Assembly (NCBI GenBank): GCA_039881045.1
Contig: JAYWVB010000019.1
Span: forward strand, 434,001-498,000
Direction of reading: 5' to 3'
DNA from: Chaetomium olivaceum
Taxonomy: Eukaryota; Ascomycota; Sordariomycetes; Sordariales; Chaetomiaceae
Length of the DNA: 64,000 nucleotides
Shown here: one piece after another, positions 1 through 12,203 of the stretch
Position numbering within the stretch: the stretch's first letter is position 1
Layout of the letters: each line of letters opens with the position of its first letter
Position numbers and translations under genes: made by a program
Notes under the pieces: generated by a model
The model's input: only the letters and a program-made list of their open reading frames with translations
The model's database searches: none
What the model was told of the DNA's origin: nothing

Positions 1-708
1 GAATAGCTTAATCAATAGCAAATTAGAACACCACACGTTATTTCAGTGGTTCCAGCGACGTCAAGCGTCGTGCAACGGTGATCAAGGCGAGGCTGGGACC
101 ATCACTTTCATCATCGGGTGTAGGTGGAATGGCTCAGAAAGAGAGGTGACGCCTATGCCCCACATGGCGCTAACAAGGCCCCGAACAAGGGTCCTGTGCC
201 GATTGTTGCGTCACGCGTAACTTGACGCCTCTGGGCCGTTGAAGCACCCCACCATTCCATTCTGCAGAAGGTCGGAACGAGACAAAGCATGCCACTGATT
301 TAGAGTCGACCACGGCCCTTCACCGTTCTTGACCACGCTCCAACAAATTTTGATGATTTTCTCACGGGTTCTCGTTTGATCAGGCAGCACTCTCTCATCG
401 GTAAATTATCGATTCAGCCCTGAGGAACAACTGCCCGAGTCACCGTCACAGTCACACCATACCCACACTGTGGCAGCGCAACTGTTTGCACCGGGACCGA
501 CTTTCGTTTAACTAACCAGGCTCCAGCTGCAGCTGCCGATTCCGGCATTCTCCTGGTTCAATCAGTCGACCCGCCACCACGAACACCACCGGGTCTTCCC
601 TTATTTTTGGCGATATCTACTCATCGAGTCCGTGGCTAGAACCGTGCCTTCCAATTCCCGCTCAACAATTTCTGTCACGAACAGCTTGTGCAGCTCATAC
701 TACTCAAC
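1..708. other. intergenic, no gene seen
   Basis: No open frame with fungal coding character is visible on either strand. The stretch is CT- and CA-rich towards its right end, as expected for the promoter and 5' leader of the gene starting at 709. No tRNA or repeat recognised. Confidence 0.6.
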
Positions 709-1831
709 ATGGCACCCGATGGTGAGCTCTCGAGAGCTTTGAATGGGGACAGCCCCCTCTCGTCCTCCCCTGCAAGACACCCATCGATTTCTCTCCAGGC
801 CGCGGCAACGCTGAATGCTGGGTTACAGCGAGAGTCGCCCACCGGAGGTAGGTTGCCAGCACTGTGAAACACTTTAATATCATTGTGCTGATATATAGTC
901 ATTACCCAGGCTCACCGAATAGCCCCCTGTCTCCTCGCAACCAATCACCAAGCACCGGTCGCCGTCGTTCCCAGGTCCTCATGAACCTCCAGATGGCCAA
1001 CCCCTCGGTGCCAGCGCCCGGCGAGATGGTCTCGGAGAGCCCGACAAACAGCTATCAAACTGGCATCCCGGGTCCGGTAGCCGCTTCCCCCCGCCTGATT
1101 GCAAGCAGAGCGCCACACCACAACCGAACCCCCAGTCTTGGTGAGCTTCACCAAGAGCTAGAGAACGAACAAGAGTTCCAGGTCAACCGGCTGCTTACCC
1201 AGATCCGGCAGCTCCAAGAGCAAGTCCAGCGTCAGCAGCAGCAGAACCCATCCGGTATCGCTGGTGATGAGGCATCGGAGCGACCTGCGACGGGCCCGGC
1301 CCCGGTACCCGTACCCGTCTCGAACATGACTTCGTCTCCGCAGCCGACTTATCCGAGCTCCGGCTCCCTGCCGCGGTCTCCCATCTTCCCGCGCAGCTCG
1401 TTCGATATGGCCCGCGCCGACTTGCGTCACCGGTCTAGGACGCCCAGTCGCAATGCCTCGCCTAGGCTGCGCTCCACGTCTATCAGCGCGGACAGTGGCG
1501 AACCGTGGGCCCTAGCCGGCCGCGATGAGAGCGCTTTCTATCAGGCCGAGTCACAGATGTTGATCCGCGAGAATCAGATGCTTCGGCATCGGATCCGCGA
1601 GATGGGTGAGTTGCCCTTTTCCCGGTTTGGACGATTTCGGCTAGAGCCCGTTACTAATTCCGTTGGATAGAGCGCCAGCTTTCTGAGCTGCAGGGCACAA
1701 ATACATCGTCACTAGGCCACGAGCCGTCCCAATCTTCTCATTTGAACCACTCCGTGTCGGCGTCTGAAGAGGATGCCGCTAAGATCGCGTCCGCAGCCGC
1801 CGCGCAGGAGCATACGGCCAAGGGGGAGTGA
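709..1831 (+). CDS. conserved coiled-coil protein of unknown function
   Basis: Three exons: 709-847, 910-1605 and 1671-1831, giving 331 aa. Splice sites are GTAGGT..CCAG and GTGAGT..ATAG, and the second intron has a CTAAT branch site; the phases join exactly. The N-terminus is Ser/Pro-rich. A first Gln-rich coiled coil spans about residues 122-158. A long Ser/Pro/Arg-rich linker follows, then a second leucine-heptad helix near residues 258-290 (around QMLIRENQMLRHRI). The tail is acidic and alanine-rich. The architecture looks like a leucine-zipper dimerisation region without a clear basic DNA-binding region, so a bZIP label is not justified. I recall similar uncharacterised proteins in Pezizomycotina, so the gene is probably real but its job is unknown. 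An unspliced reading would start at 864 inside intron 1 and is less likely. Confidence 0.8.
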
Positions 1832-4800
1832 GCACAACAGGCTGGCTTGGGCCGAAGGCCGTGAGGCTGAGATGGGTGAATATGAGATGGATTCATACTG
1901 GCGTTTCTATTAGGCTACGTTGCTTCCCTAGAGGGATTTCGCAAGATTCTTGCCGCACCGATCGGGCGGGAAGATATCGGCTCGTTCCGGAGTTTGGGCC
2001 TGGGCTTTTTCTGTTTCTGTTTCTGTAAGATTTCAGCGGTTCTTTTGCCCCGATGAGCGGTCCTGCTGCAAGGTAGTTTCATTCTCGGGCTCAAGTACAT
2101 GGGATTTACGCGTGGTCTTTGGGGTTGGTAGCATACTTACGGGATGGAGGGCGGCGTTTAGCGGTGGATCTGATAACTATTGTATTGTATGAGTAACGAC
2201 GGCGGTAGCAACCCAGTCGTGGGCTTTTTATCTACCGAATAGACCATCAAACTTCTCTCGGACCCTGGGACCCCCGCTTGCAGTTATGAGAGCGAGGGAA
2301 GATGCAGACGCGGTCGCTCGAGGCCGACTCTTCGGTACGAATGGTCTCTCATACAACACGATGATGATATCGGTTAACTACACTAGCTTCAAGACTCGGC
2401 ATTGCCAATCCCCCCGGCAAGCCCTACCGGAAGTCGGTGGAGTTGACCACCGGCCGGGGCCCGCCCGAGCTAAAATAGCCGAGCTCTCGGCTCTTACAAC
2501 CTTGCACGGTCATTACCGGGGGTATTTGATTGTTGACAGGTTCTTGGTCAGCTCGTACAGATCTGTTACCTGTTTGTTGATTCAGGCCCGCCAACCCCCT
2601 TGACGTGGCATTTCCGGGTATGTATTTATTCTCCGTGGAGTGGGTTTTGGCGTTCTCTTTCAAGAACATGTTTCCGTGATGACCAACTTGGCGGTTGGCT
2701 GGCGGTCGAATCAACGTTTTGGCCGGCGTGGCTGGCCCGCCAATTTCGATTACACATGGCGCTAATGCAGGAACCAGAAGAAAAAAAAGTTGTTCGAAGA
2801 AGCCTGCAACCCCCCGAGTTCCTTTCCTCGCCCGGATCGGGTTGGCAAGCAGGCAGCCAGGAATCGCGGATGGGACTGCCGCCCGTCCGTCACTAACTCA
2901 CACTAAGGAGAAGGCCCTGTTTCTGGTTTCCCCAAGGTCGGGGGTCGCCCTGGTTGATCCCGTGTGACCGTTATGTTTCATAGCAAGCGCGGATGCCAAC
3001 CCCCCCAGCGATGCCCAGTTAGCTGCGATCAGGCTTCCGGTCCTGGGGTTCGCCTTTCGGCTGCAGAGAATTGGACGGCGACGCGCCTTGCCGCGACCTG
3101 CCCGGATCCGGATCAGGATCGCCCGTTGTCTCGCCTGTGCGAGGGGCCCTGTTTTTCTCCAGTTGGTTCAAGGGGAGGGGACAGACGGCACGGTCCCTGG
3201 CGGGCCCCACTTCGGTGGTTTTCGCGTGTGGACGGACGACTGAGTTCGCGGGGAGCTGCTTGAGCTGGAGAGAGGTTGGTTCAGGGCTGGGTTCATCTGG
3301 TTCATTCGTTGGTGATGAGAAACACGCGTTGGGGTGACGCAGCTGTCCTAGACGGGACCCCGAGGCCGATCGCGAGGTTATCTTGTGCAACCTGGCCATG
3401 TATCAGCCCATCAGCCCAAGGAGCTGATGTGGAGGTTGGGCGGTTCAGCACGAGGTCCATGACCAGCTTCGAGATATCATCGAAGACTCTCAGAAGCATC
3501 CCCGGCGGAACTGCCGAAGCCACCAGGTGTGCGAGACGCCCGATCAGAAACAATTGGCGGCTGTCAACTCGGATTTGTTTCGCATCTCCGTCCCCTGTTC
3601 CTGAGGCGAGTTCCGGAGGCTGAAGAAGGCGGGCATCTGCGTAACGGAAACGGAAAGTCGGGCGTCATGAACCCCTGTGGGGGAATTGGATCTCTCCATT
3701 ACGTGCTTAACAATATGAGACATGCGGGCAGGTATTCAATGAGCCGGAGTTCGTCGCCGTGAAGTTTGTTGCCGGCGGTTGCAGGTCGAAAATTCGGATC
3801 TTCATCCAGGCTGACCCGCTTGCAACGTCGAGCTTGGCTCGGAAACATCACCCCTAAATAATACCACCTGAGCAAGGGTCGCCCCATCCAACGTGGAAAC
3901 CGATTCGACAAGGACCCCCGGGGTCGAATCCCTTGTTCGGGACTCGATGCGACTGGGCTTGGGAGAATTTGCTTTTTCTCGTTCATTTCTTTCTGTCATG
4001 CTGTTTTGAAGGGACCTTTTATCAGCCATCGATCCGAGATATCTCGAGCCTGAAAACAAGAAGAAAAGGTAGAGAGAGAAAAACAGAGATTTCCTGGCTC
4101 CAGCGGGTGAAGAACCATGCAGTTGGGACAGCTGCAGGACGTATTCCTTCGAGGCAGATACAAGACACAGGAACCACACAGGAACCACACAGTAATAATG
4201 AAACGAGGCCCCGATCGAGCGTTGCACAACAACTGAAAAATGATGCCAAGGTGAACCCTCGCAGTAACACCTAGCATGGAATCCCCGAGACGTTGTGGCG
4301 GCTGTTCCTGAAAATTATGGGCCACGGTTGGGGCAGCCGCACATCCTAGTCAAGGTTCAAGGCATTTTGACTGCGTCTGGAGCTGATGTTCTTGTCCCCT
4401 CCAATTTATATAGCGTTTGCCTGCCCCCGGCTGCGCATCCCTCCTTCGCTCCCCTCTGTCGGTGCCGAGTCCCTCGTTCCAGCCGTCCGTTCTTTCCTTA
4501 ACTATAACTACCGGTCCTAGCCTATCACCCCGCCCTGCGGCGCACGGCACAGCCAACTTTGGGCTCTAACGTATATTCGGCAAGCGGTGGCTATAACGAA
4601 ATCTCCGGTCCATTGTCCACTCTCCTTGCGCCATCCTACCCGGGGATCCGTGTCCCGCACCACCCGGGACCGGGACGCGCCTGCATCATTTTGTTGCTTG
4701 CTTACCCTTTTTTCACGCGTCTGCGTCCCATCCATCTGCCGCTTCTTTTTCTCTTGATTGTTTTTCTTGCTCTGCGACTCAAATAACAACGCATTATCGA

Positions 4801-4992
4801 ATCTGCTTGTTGCAGCACACTCATTTTTGCGTCCATGCCCGGCACTTCTCGCTGACACGCGCATATTCTGACTGAATGGATCTGATCTGGGCATTACGGT
4901 ACTTCAATACCAAATTATCGTCCCTCATCAGTATACACATTTAAGCGGTGCATCTGCCGTGTCCACTCGTTTTTGCAACCACCACAACGACC
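1832..4992. other. 3.2 kb intergenic stretch
   Basis: Only short overlapping open frames on both strands, without conserved motifs or convincing splice structure. It contains an 11-bp tandem repeat at 4165-4192 (ACACAGGAACC twice plus a partial unit) and a candidate TATA element (TTATATAG) at 4406-4413. The right part is probably promoter and 5' leader of the PH-domain gene. Confidence 0.5.
4165..4192. repeat. 11-bp tandem repeat
   Basis: ACACAGGAACC occurs twice followed by ACACAG. It is short, intergenic and without known function. Confidence 0.8.
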
Positions 4993-7436
4993 ATGCACGA
5001 CTTCCTGGATCCGGCCTCCCCTGAGAGACCAGAACTCAACAACCAGGGTTCACACCTTAGGAGGATACGACCCCCTAATCCGCATGCCGAGGCCGCAGAG
5101 GCAATCAGAATACCGCTGAGGGCCGAACCTGGGGACAAGGCGCGCAGGCGGGAATCGAGGCTGGGGTTGAGGAACATCTTTGGCCGGGGCAAAGGAGGAT
5201 CTGATGCGGATACAGGACCGGCTTCACCACGAGATGCGCCCCAAAGACTCGGAGGAATACGGGCCTCCTTGGCCGAGATCAATTGGCCTTACGGTTCCCA
5301 AAGTGCGCCAGGACACCGGTCCGAAATCTCGTTGTCGTCCTTCTCCAAGGTTCTCCCCGCCGGCCAGGCCTTGAAACACAAGAAGTCGGAGAGCGTCGTC
5401 CGCCAGCAGTCGAATCCGGAGGGCATTGCGTCTTGGGACCCTCCTCGGTTGTTTCAGGCGTACCCACAGGCAATCAAGCATGCCCACCTCCCTGCATGCA
5501 CCGTCCCCGCCGAAGTCGTTCTCCGGATGCACGCCCACAAAGGCAGCGGCTCACTGGCTGGGCTGTTGAGCCCAAGGGTAACTGACGCGCCCGAGGATGC
5601 CATGGGAGAGAAACCGAGGAGGGGACACCGGAGAAATGGGTCCGGCTCGACGTCGAGGTTCGAATGGACAAGCAAAATCTACGTCCTCGCCACTTCGGGG
5701 TATCTGCTACAGTATGCGGGTGAAGGCACTTTCGATCGACTCCCCGAACGAGTTCTCCAGCTGGGAAAAGATTCGGCAGCCTTCGCCAGCGACGCGATTC
5801 CTGGCCGTCATTGGGTTATCCAAGTTTCGTCTGTAGCGGAGATGGAACGGGCTCCTGGTACCCCGACTTCTCTCCGTGCGCGGCTTCCTTTCCGTATTCA
5901 GGAGAGGCGGCAGTCATCCGCTTTTTTGATGGTTTTTGAGAGCGCGGAGGACATGGATGGTTGGCTTGCAACACTGCGGCGAGAGATCGAGACGCTTGGG
6001 GGACGGAAAATCTTGTCGGAAACAGGGAAACCCAAGACTGGCGACGACAATGTGCAGCTGAGAAGCCAGTCAAGCCAGAGGACTCTGGTCACGAGAGATC
6101 CGGATCGATTCTCCCGGGTCATGACGCCTCCCGAACAATCATGGAACCAGGGACTACCGATAATGAGCCCCAGCCCGAAGGCCCGGCTCGTGACCAGTCG
6201 TTCGATGGCACATCGACCGCGAGCTTCATCTCGCACGAAGGGAGGCAGCTCGAGGCTCTGAGGGACAGTTATAATCGCCTGTCGTTTATTTCCTCGGGTC
6301 AGCGAACCATGATCACATCTGTAGGGTCATCGCCAGCATGTTCGCCAGTTCGAGATTCCTTTGGGGAGTTCGATCCCATGCCTGAGCTTCCGGAATCCGA
6401 GGACCAGTCGCAACCGAGGCTCAGACCGAATGCGAAGGCTATTATTGATCGGAGACAGTCGCTTCAAACGATCAATCACGTCTTGGAGATGGGCGTTACC
6501 TCGACTCAATCCCACCGGCCGATATCGACGTACTCGAATTCCGGGCAGTCGGATGCAGGAGCACAGTTTGCTTCAGCGCCGCAACCCGCATCCAACTTCA
6601 ACGCGCCGCATAGTGTAAATAAACGGCATTCCATCGGCAGAAATACGCCGGGAATGCCGCCGACACAAGTGACGACATCTTCCTTACTTGGGAGAACGAG
6701 CACCCGGAGACCACCGCCGTCAGCCTTGTCCATCAACCCACGCCCTTTGTCCTTGGTCGAGGATCACCCTTCGCCCGCCCTGTCCGCTCTTAGCCGAGCC
6801 GGAACGGCAACGGAAGGCACCGGAAGTCCTCTGTCAGCTACCCCGATCACCCCACCGATCACCCTACTCTCGCCGCACCGAGCCCTAATTGAGGCGGCAA
6901 AGCGGATCCGGGACGAGTCGATTCGGGATTCGGGTATCTCAACACACGAGACCACGTCAGATGCTTCTCTGCATATGGACCAACGGTCTTTCAATGCCCC
7001 ATCCGATCGCTGCTCGAAAGACTACAGTGTAGTCCCATCGCCCGGGCTCCCGCCCCCCAGTCCCCACGACATCCCTAGGTCGAGCACGTCACTCGGCACT
7101 TACGGAGAGCCTCAGCGAGGGCCTCCGGTAGCCGGAAAACCGGCAACGCGAGTCCGGCGGATGAGCTTCAACTCGTCGCAGCAGACCGAAAGGGCCGGCC
7201 TTCTCTCCCCTCCCCCTATCCGGCCGGACCTAACACAGCGGCCTCACACACCAACGTTAAGATCGGTGCCGAGGTCGTCGCAACACCTCAGGCTCGACCC
7301 GCCGTCCCATACGGCTTATCAGAGACGGAGCTTGTCACAACTGGCTGCCGAAGGGCCACCACCTGCTCCCCCTCCGAACCGGGCTCTTCCTCCCCTTCCA
7401 CCAAGGACGAATGGCCCACCGCCAGGGTTCATCTGA
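4993..7436 (+). CDS. PH-domain protein, proline-rich tail (frame broken near 6150)
   Basis: Start chosen at 4993 (MHDFLDPAS); an in-frame ATG lies 45 bp upstream at 4948. The N-terminal 230 residues are disordered and rich in Arg/Ser/Pro. A pleckstrin-homology domain covers about residues 225-335, starting near FEWTSKIYVLATSGYLLQY and ending in the helix MDGWLATLRREIETLG; PH domains bind phosphoinositides or proteins at membranes. The C-terminus is Ser/Pro-rich and ends in polyproline stretches (PPAPPPNRALPPLPPR) that could bind SH3/WW domains. The reading frame changes once: the first frame runs to a stop at 6261, while the conserved downstream sequence (from about ARDQSFDG onward) lies in the frame one base earlier. 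One extra G in the GGG at 6150-6152 would join them into about 815 aa. No well-formed intron explains the shift. Precise function unknown. Confidence 0.8.
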
Positions 7437-8471
7437 TGAATTCTTGATCTCTACGGAGATATGTAGCTTCTTGCAAGCCCAGTTTTGAACAAGCACCCGC
7501 CCCTTTGAGGCGAACCAGGGTACGCGTGCCACAGAACGACGTCTTTCACGATTTTGTTATAGAAACCACGACCGGTGGGGTTTTGATTTTGTTGTTTTTC
7601 TGTCGTCTGTGTGTGGGTAGGCAGGCGTCTTGGGAGGGTTCGGTGTTAATGTGTTGAATTGCTGTTGGGTGGAGGGCATCTAATGAGGAAAGCTATACCC
7701 AACGGATGACAGTCGACGACGACATTTCTTTCCTATTTCCGGATGATATAGTCGTATCTTGAATTATATAGATCCAACATATTTCTCAGATGAATATGGA
7801 CAAGGCCTGATGGCGAGTTGTTTATCTTATTCTCTGTGCTGGCGAAACCGCCCTCCCCCGGAGAAATATCGTGTGGCCCCCAAACCTCGGCGGGAATAAA
7901 ATGTTCCAAAGGCATGATATGTTTATACAAAGCGCAAGATGTAGAATGAATAGCCTCATGGCCTTGGGAAGGCGTTTTCCTTCTTCGACTATTCAGCTCC
8001 TCGACTACACACGTAATAAGAAGTTGATCTCGTAGTTACATGCTGGCCGTGTTCATTTGTGATATATAGACAGTGCTAGCTGGGGCTCTACACAGTCCCT
8101 CTACGTCCAGCATTGAGCTTACTAGAAACATAACCTTAGCTACAGATTACATGTGAGGAAAGGTGGTAGTTAATGTTTAGGTTGTACACGTTGTAGGAGT
8201 AAGATATAAAAGGCTCCAAAAACCAAGTAAATTCCCGTTTAGGATAATGGCGGACAGTAGAAAGGAAGGAGAACAAGTTAAAGCACTGTATTTCTATCCA
8301 GCCAACTTCCACCTTTTCCACCAATTTTCGCCCCACACTGGAATATCCAAAAATTCGGCGGCCCTGTGAACCTCACCTCCCCACTCCCGCCAAACCCCCG
8401 ACCACCAGACAACATCGATCAAGGCGATACCGCGCAGACCCGCAACATCCCAGATCACACATACCGCAAAG
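7437..8471. other. intergenic, AT-rich middle part
   Basis: No gene seen. Bases from about 7680 to 8330 are clearly more AT-rich than the flanking genes. The last 150 bp are the CA-rich leader of the eIF3g gene. Confidence 0.6.
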
Positions 8472-9520
8472 ATGGCGTCTCAAACAAAGTGAGTACGGAA
8501 ACCCCCGAATTTATTTGTCCCCGTTTCTGACCTCGGGACTCGCAGGCACGACTGGGCGGACGACGAGGACCTCGAGGAGACGACAACGACAACAGCCCCG
8601 ACTACGGACCTGCCGCCGCCGCAAAAGATTCAGAACAAGGACGGGACATGGACCATCATCGAGTACCGGATCAACGACCTGGGGCAGAAGGTCAAGGCGA
8701 CGCGGCGCGTGCGGTATGTGGTCCGGCGCGAGGTCGTCAACCCGCGGGTGGCGGAGCGCAAGACGTGGGCCAAGTTCGGCGACTCGGCCAACGACCCCAA
8801 GGGCCCCGCGCCCGACACCACGACGGTGGGCGAGAACATCATCTTCCGCCCCTCGGTCAACTGGCGCAAGGAGGCCAAGGACGAGGCCAACGACCCCAAC
8901 GCCCAGGCCATGAAGGACAAGCTCAAGGACAAGAAGGTCAAGTGCCGTATTTGCAACGGCGAGCATTTCACGGCCCGCTGCCCGTACAAGGACACCATGG
9001 CCCCCATCGGCGAGGCTGGTGCTGCCGATGTCGCTGCGGGTATGGGCGACGAGTTGGGCGCCGCGGGGCCGGCCGCCGTGGGTGCGGCTGGGGCTGGCAA
9101 GAAGGGCTCGTACGTGCCGCCTGCGATGCGTGCCGGTGCCGGTGGTGCGCAGGGCGAGCGGATGGGTGGCAAATACGGCGAGCGGGACGACTTGGCGACA
9201 CTTCGTGTTACGAACGTAAGGACCATTGCCCTTGAGATCCTCCCATGCTCGAATATTTTGGGGAGACAGCTTACTGATTTTGGGATCCACTGCAGGTCTC
9301 CGAGATGGCAGAGGAGCAAGAACTGCGCGACATGTTCGAGCGGTTCGGCCGTGTCACTCGTGTCTTCTTGGCCAAGGACCGCGATACTGGTATGGCAAAG
9401 GGCTTTGCGTTTATCAGTTACGCAGACCGCGACGACGCTGTCAAGGCTTGCAACAAGATGGACGGTTTTGGTTTCAGGCATTTGATCCTGAGGGTGGAGT
9501 TTGCCAAAAAAGCCCAGTAA
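8472..9520 (+). CDS. TIF35: eukaryotic translation initiation factor 3 subunit G
   Basis: Three exons: 8472-8488 (17 nt), 8546-9215 and 9296-9520; 303 aa. The tiny first exon encodes MASQTK and joins in phase to HDWADDEDLEE, the typical eIF3g start. The N-terminal eIF3g domain occupies about residues 25-150. A CCHC zinc knuckle (CRICNGEHFTARC) follows, then an Ala/Gly linker and a C-terminal RRM (about residues 225-302) with RNP1-like KGFAFISY. In the family, eIF3g binds eIF3i and eIF3b, contacts 18S rRNA and mRNA, and helps scanning and reinitiation in the cytoplasm. Length and domain order match fungal TIF35 closely. Both introns have good sites (GTGAGT..GCAG and GTAAGG..GCAG). Confidence 0.96.
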
Positions 9521-10466
9521 GCTTGGTGGCAACGAAGCAACAGGGTATGTGACATGGGGGGCTGGGACTAGACTGGGAACCAAAAGTGACTTGCTTTACG
9601 GTTTACGGGCATCATGAATGAGTTATATTTGCCGATATGATTCCAGGGATGACTTGTTTCCATGACTGGGGCGGTTGGGGCAAGCGGCACACTTGAGCCT
9701 CAGGGCAGTCAGTATCTGGTCGTTTAGTTCGGTGTATGAATCAACAAGATTTTAGTGCCGTTAAACCACAGCATGATGTATCCGGCATGATGATGATCAA
9801 GACGGTGATGCCGCGAAATGTTTCTTATTATCCGGTTTTCTTTTTCGAGCCTGATTAAATCAAGGGCTTCGCGCATAGTCCCGCCCCTTCAAACACACCT
9901 ACTAACTCTGAACCATATGTCGTCAAGTGACAAACTTAAATGACAAAGCAGACGGCAACTCGGGGACTCCAAAACACAGCCAGAACGCTCTTCCCCACCC
10001 CATGAACCAGTCTCCCGTCCGACTGGGAAGATTCTAGCGGCCGTGATGCCCCCGTTTTATAACCGTATCCATGCCTCATCAAGTCATCAGTACAAGAAGG
10101 GTATTACGGCTGACGCCGGTGAAAACAACAGAAAACAGAACAAGTAAGAAAAGTATGCTGCGCTGAGGCGAGCTGTGAGTGAGTGTCAGGTTTCGACGGC
10201 GCCGGATACTTGCCAGCGCCGTCGTACCGGTGTCAAAATGACAGCAAAAGGAGCAAACGCAAAACAAAAAGAGAAATAGCAAAGAAAGCCAAAAACGAAG
10301 ACATAGAAAAAGAACGACGGAATGTAGAGAATAGAGACCGAACGGCATCTGCGCAAGTTTTCTGAGTGCGCCCCCCTTTCTCTTCCCCTTTCTCTTCCCC
10401 TTCCTCTTCCTCACCTCCCAAACCACTTCAACCCCTCAACCTCCCCTTTCACCGGACGTCCGACCC
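9521..10466. other. intergenic between convergent genes
   Basis: 3' flanks of the eIF3g gene and of the minus-strand gene at 10467. The right part (about 10370-10470) is a C/T-rich tract. No gene recognised. Confidence 0.6.
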
Positions 10467-11018
10467 TCAAACAACCTTCCCATCCTCCTCCTTCCCACTC
10501 CCCTCGCCCACCTCTCCCTCCCCCAACTTCTCATCCAACCGCCTCTTCATCTCCAACACCTTCCTCCGCTTCTCCTCCTCCCCGCGCAGCCGGCGCGCCT
10601 CGCGCTTCTCGCGCAGCACGTACGGCCACCCCTTAACCACGGCCGTCAGCAGCCGCACCCCGAGCCCAAAGTGCTCGCGCGCCTGCTTGAAATGGTCCTT
10701 GGCGTCGACATAGTTGGCCCGCGTCGCCGCCGACCGCTTCTTGGCCCGGTACGCGCGCTCGGCCCGCTCGGCCTGCCGGAACTTTTCCGAGGCTTTGCGC
10801 CGGGAGACTTTGAGCGCCATCTCGGTGCCGGACGTGCCAGGGCGCTTGGGGTTTTGTTGTTGGGCGTCGTCGGTGGACGGGTCGGGGAGGGGTTTGGAGT
10901 CGCCGTCCTCTGAGGGGGTCCGGGGACGCGGTGGGTTGGTTTGGTGGCGGGGCATGGTGGTGGTGGTGGTGGTGGTGGTGGTGGTGGTGTTGGTGTTGGC
11001 TTTGGGTGTGCGGAACAT
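10467..11018 (-). CDS. small basic hypothetical protein
   Basis: A single uninterrupted frame of 183 aa. The first 21 residues are mostly threonine, encoded by a GGT/ACC microsatellite, and are followed by Met22; the real start may therefore be at 10955 (MPRHQTNPPRP). After a disordered Pro/Asp segment comes a long, highly charged, Arg/Lys/Glu-rich helix (about residues 65-165) with the core ANYVDAKDHFKQAREHFGL, then an acidic Gly-rich end. The helix-rich, alanine/charged composition and third-position GC bias support coding. I do not recognise a named domain. It could be a lineage-restricted Sordariales protein. Function unknown. Confidence 0.6.
   Translation of the reverse strand: MFRTPKANTNTTTTTTTTTTTMPRHQTNPPRPRTPSEDGDSKPLPDPSTDDAQQQNPKRPGTSGTEMALKVSRRKASEKFRQAERAERAYRAKKRSAATRANYVDAKDHFKQAREHFGLGVRLLTAVVKGWPYVLREKREARRLRGEEEKRRKVLEMKRRLDEKLGEGEVGEGSGKEEDGKVV
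10956..10990. repeat. GGT microsatellite
   Basis: About eleven GGT/GTG units. On the minus strand they encode a threonine run at the start of the hypothetical protein, or lie in its leader if translation begins at 10955. Confidence 0.9.
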
Positions 11019-12203
11019 TTGAAAAAGAGTGGACAGCCTGTGATGAGGCCTTGGTTTTTTGTTTGTTTTGTGAGAGAGTGACTGAGTATTATTAAGTGAG
11101 GGATTCTAGAATCAAAGCCTGGGAAACGAGAGAAGAAGAGAGCAAAGCATCAAGGGACAAGCTTCTGGTTTTATTCCCCCGTCCTTCCCTACCTTTGTCA
11201 TTCCCTACCATCTCCCTGTCTGCCCTACCTTGTAAAGTCTATGAAAAGAATTCTCGCCATTGGAGAGAGCACAAACTCCCTTGCTGGGTCCGGAGAATAC
11301 CAGTGTCCATCAAGTTCATGCGATGTTGAGAGACCCCTGGAGCCAAGGAGGATAAAGGACATGGACACTCCATGGCAGCTGGCAGACAACTGCTCAACGG
11401 CCGATGTTTCTCGAAGCATGACAACCTCATCAAACCCAATGAGACGCCAGCACATATGCACGTCGGTGGCGTGGGCAGGATGAATGGTCGCAGGTGCCCT
11501 GTCACACCCAGACTCTTGGATCCAGGGCGAATGCAACTTCGAAACACAATTTCAGGAACCGTTGATGGTCATCAAGATCAACGACAGGATGTCTTACGCA
11601 ACGGCTGAGCACGACCACTGGGGAGCCAATGCGCTGGAAGGCCCTGGAAACTGGCCGAGAGAAGATGCGGGTCTCTCTGTCAACACCCCGCAAGCCATCC
11701 GAGTGGCCAGATCGTGGCCCCCATGGGCAACCCACAAAATTGCTCCACGGGGACAGCATGTGAAAAAAAAAGCAGGATCCCCGGTCAACCAACGGGCTTG
11801 CCAATTGCCAATTGCCAACTCACCCGGTGAATTGGACGTCTCGACAGTACACTACAACTGCCGGCAACTCACCACAACCGCCTTTTTTTTGTGACGTCGT
11901 TTCTGAATCCTGTCAGCGGCAAACCCGGCTTTCAAATAATATTATTACCCAAGCCGACCAAAGCTCGCCCACTCCCACCCACACTCTACAACGGCACGGC
12001 AAGCTTAAATTGTCTTGGCGTTACGAGACCTGTTGGTTTGTCTGGGGGTCAGGTCACACGAGCCGAAGTCGACGTTGCCCCTCGGGCACTCCCACATTCC
12101 TATCGTTTCCCTAAACATCGCAAAACATCACTGCTGCCCCGGTGATGCTACCAAAGCTCAACGCTTATCTCTGCTAATCGGTCTTCAACACCGAATCCTG
12201 AGA
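11019..12203. other. intergenic, promoter side of CHO2
   Basis: No gene seen. It separates the divergent starts of the small hypothetical gene and CHO2. Confidence 0.6.

Noticed and set aside
3925..3960. GGGGTCGAATCCC, resembling a tRNA T arm
   Set aside because: No matching acceptor stem, D arm or anticodon arm could be drawn around it.
8511..9290. Long minus-strand frame across the eIF3g gene
   Set aside because: Antisense to an unambiguous eIF3g coding sequence.
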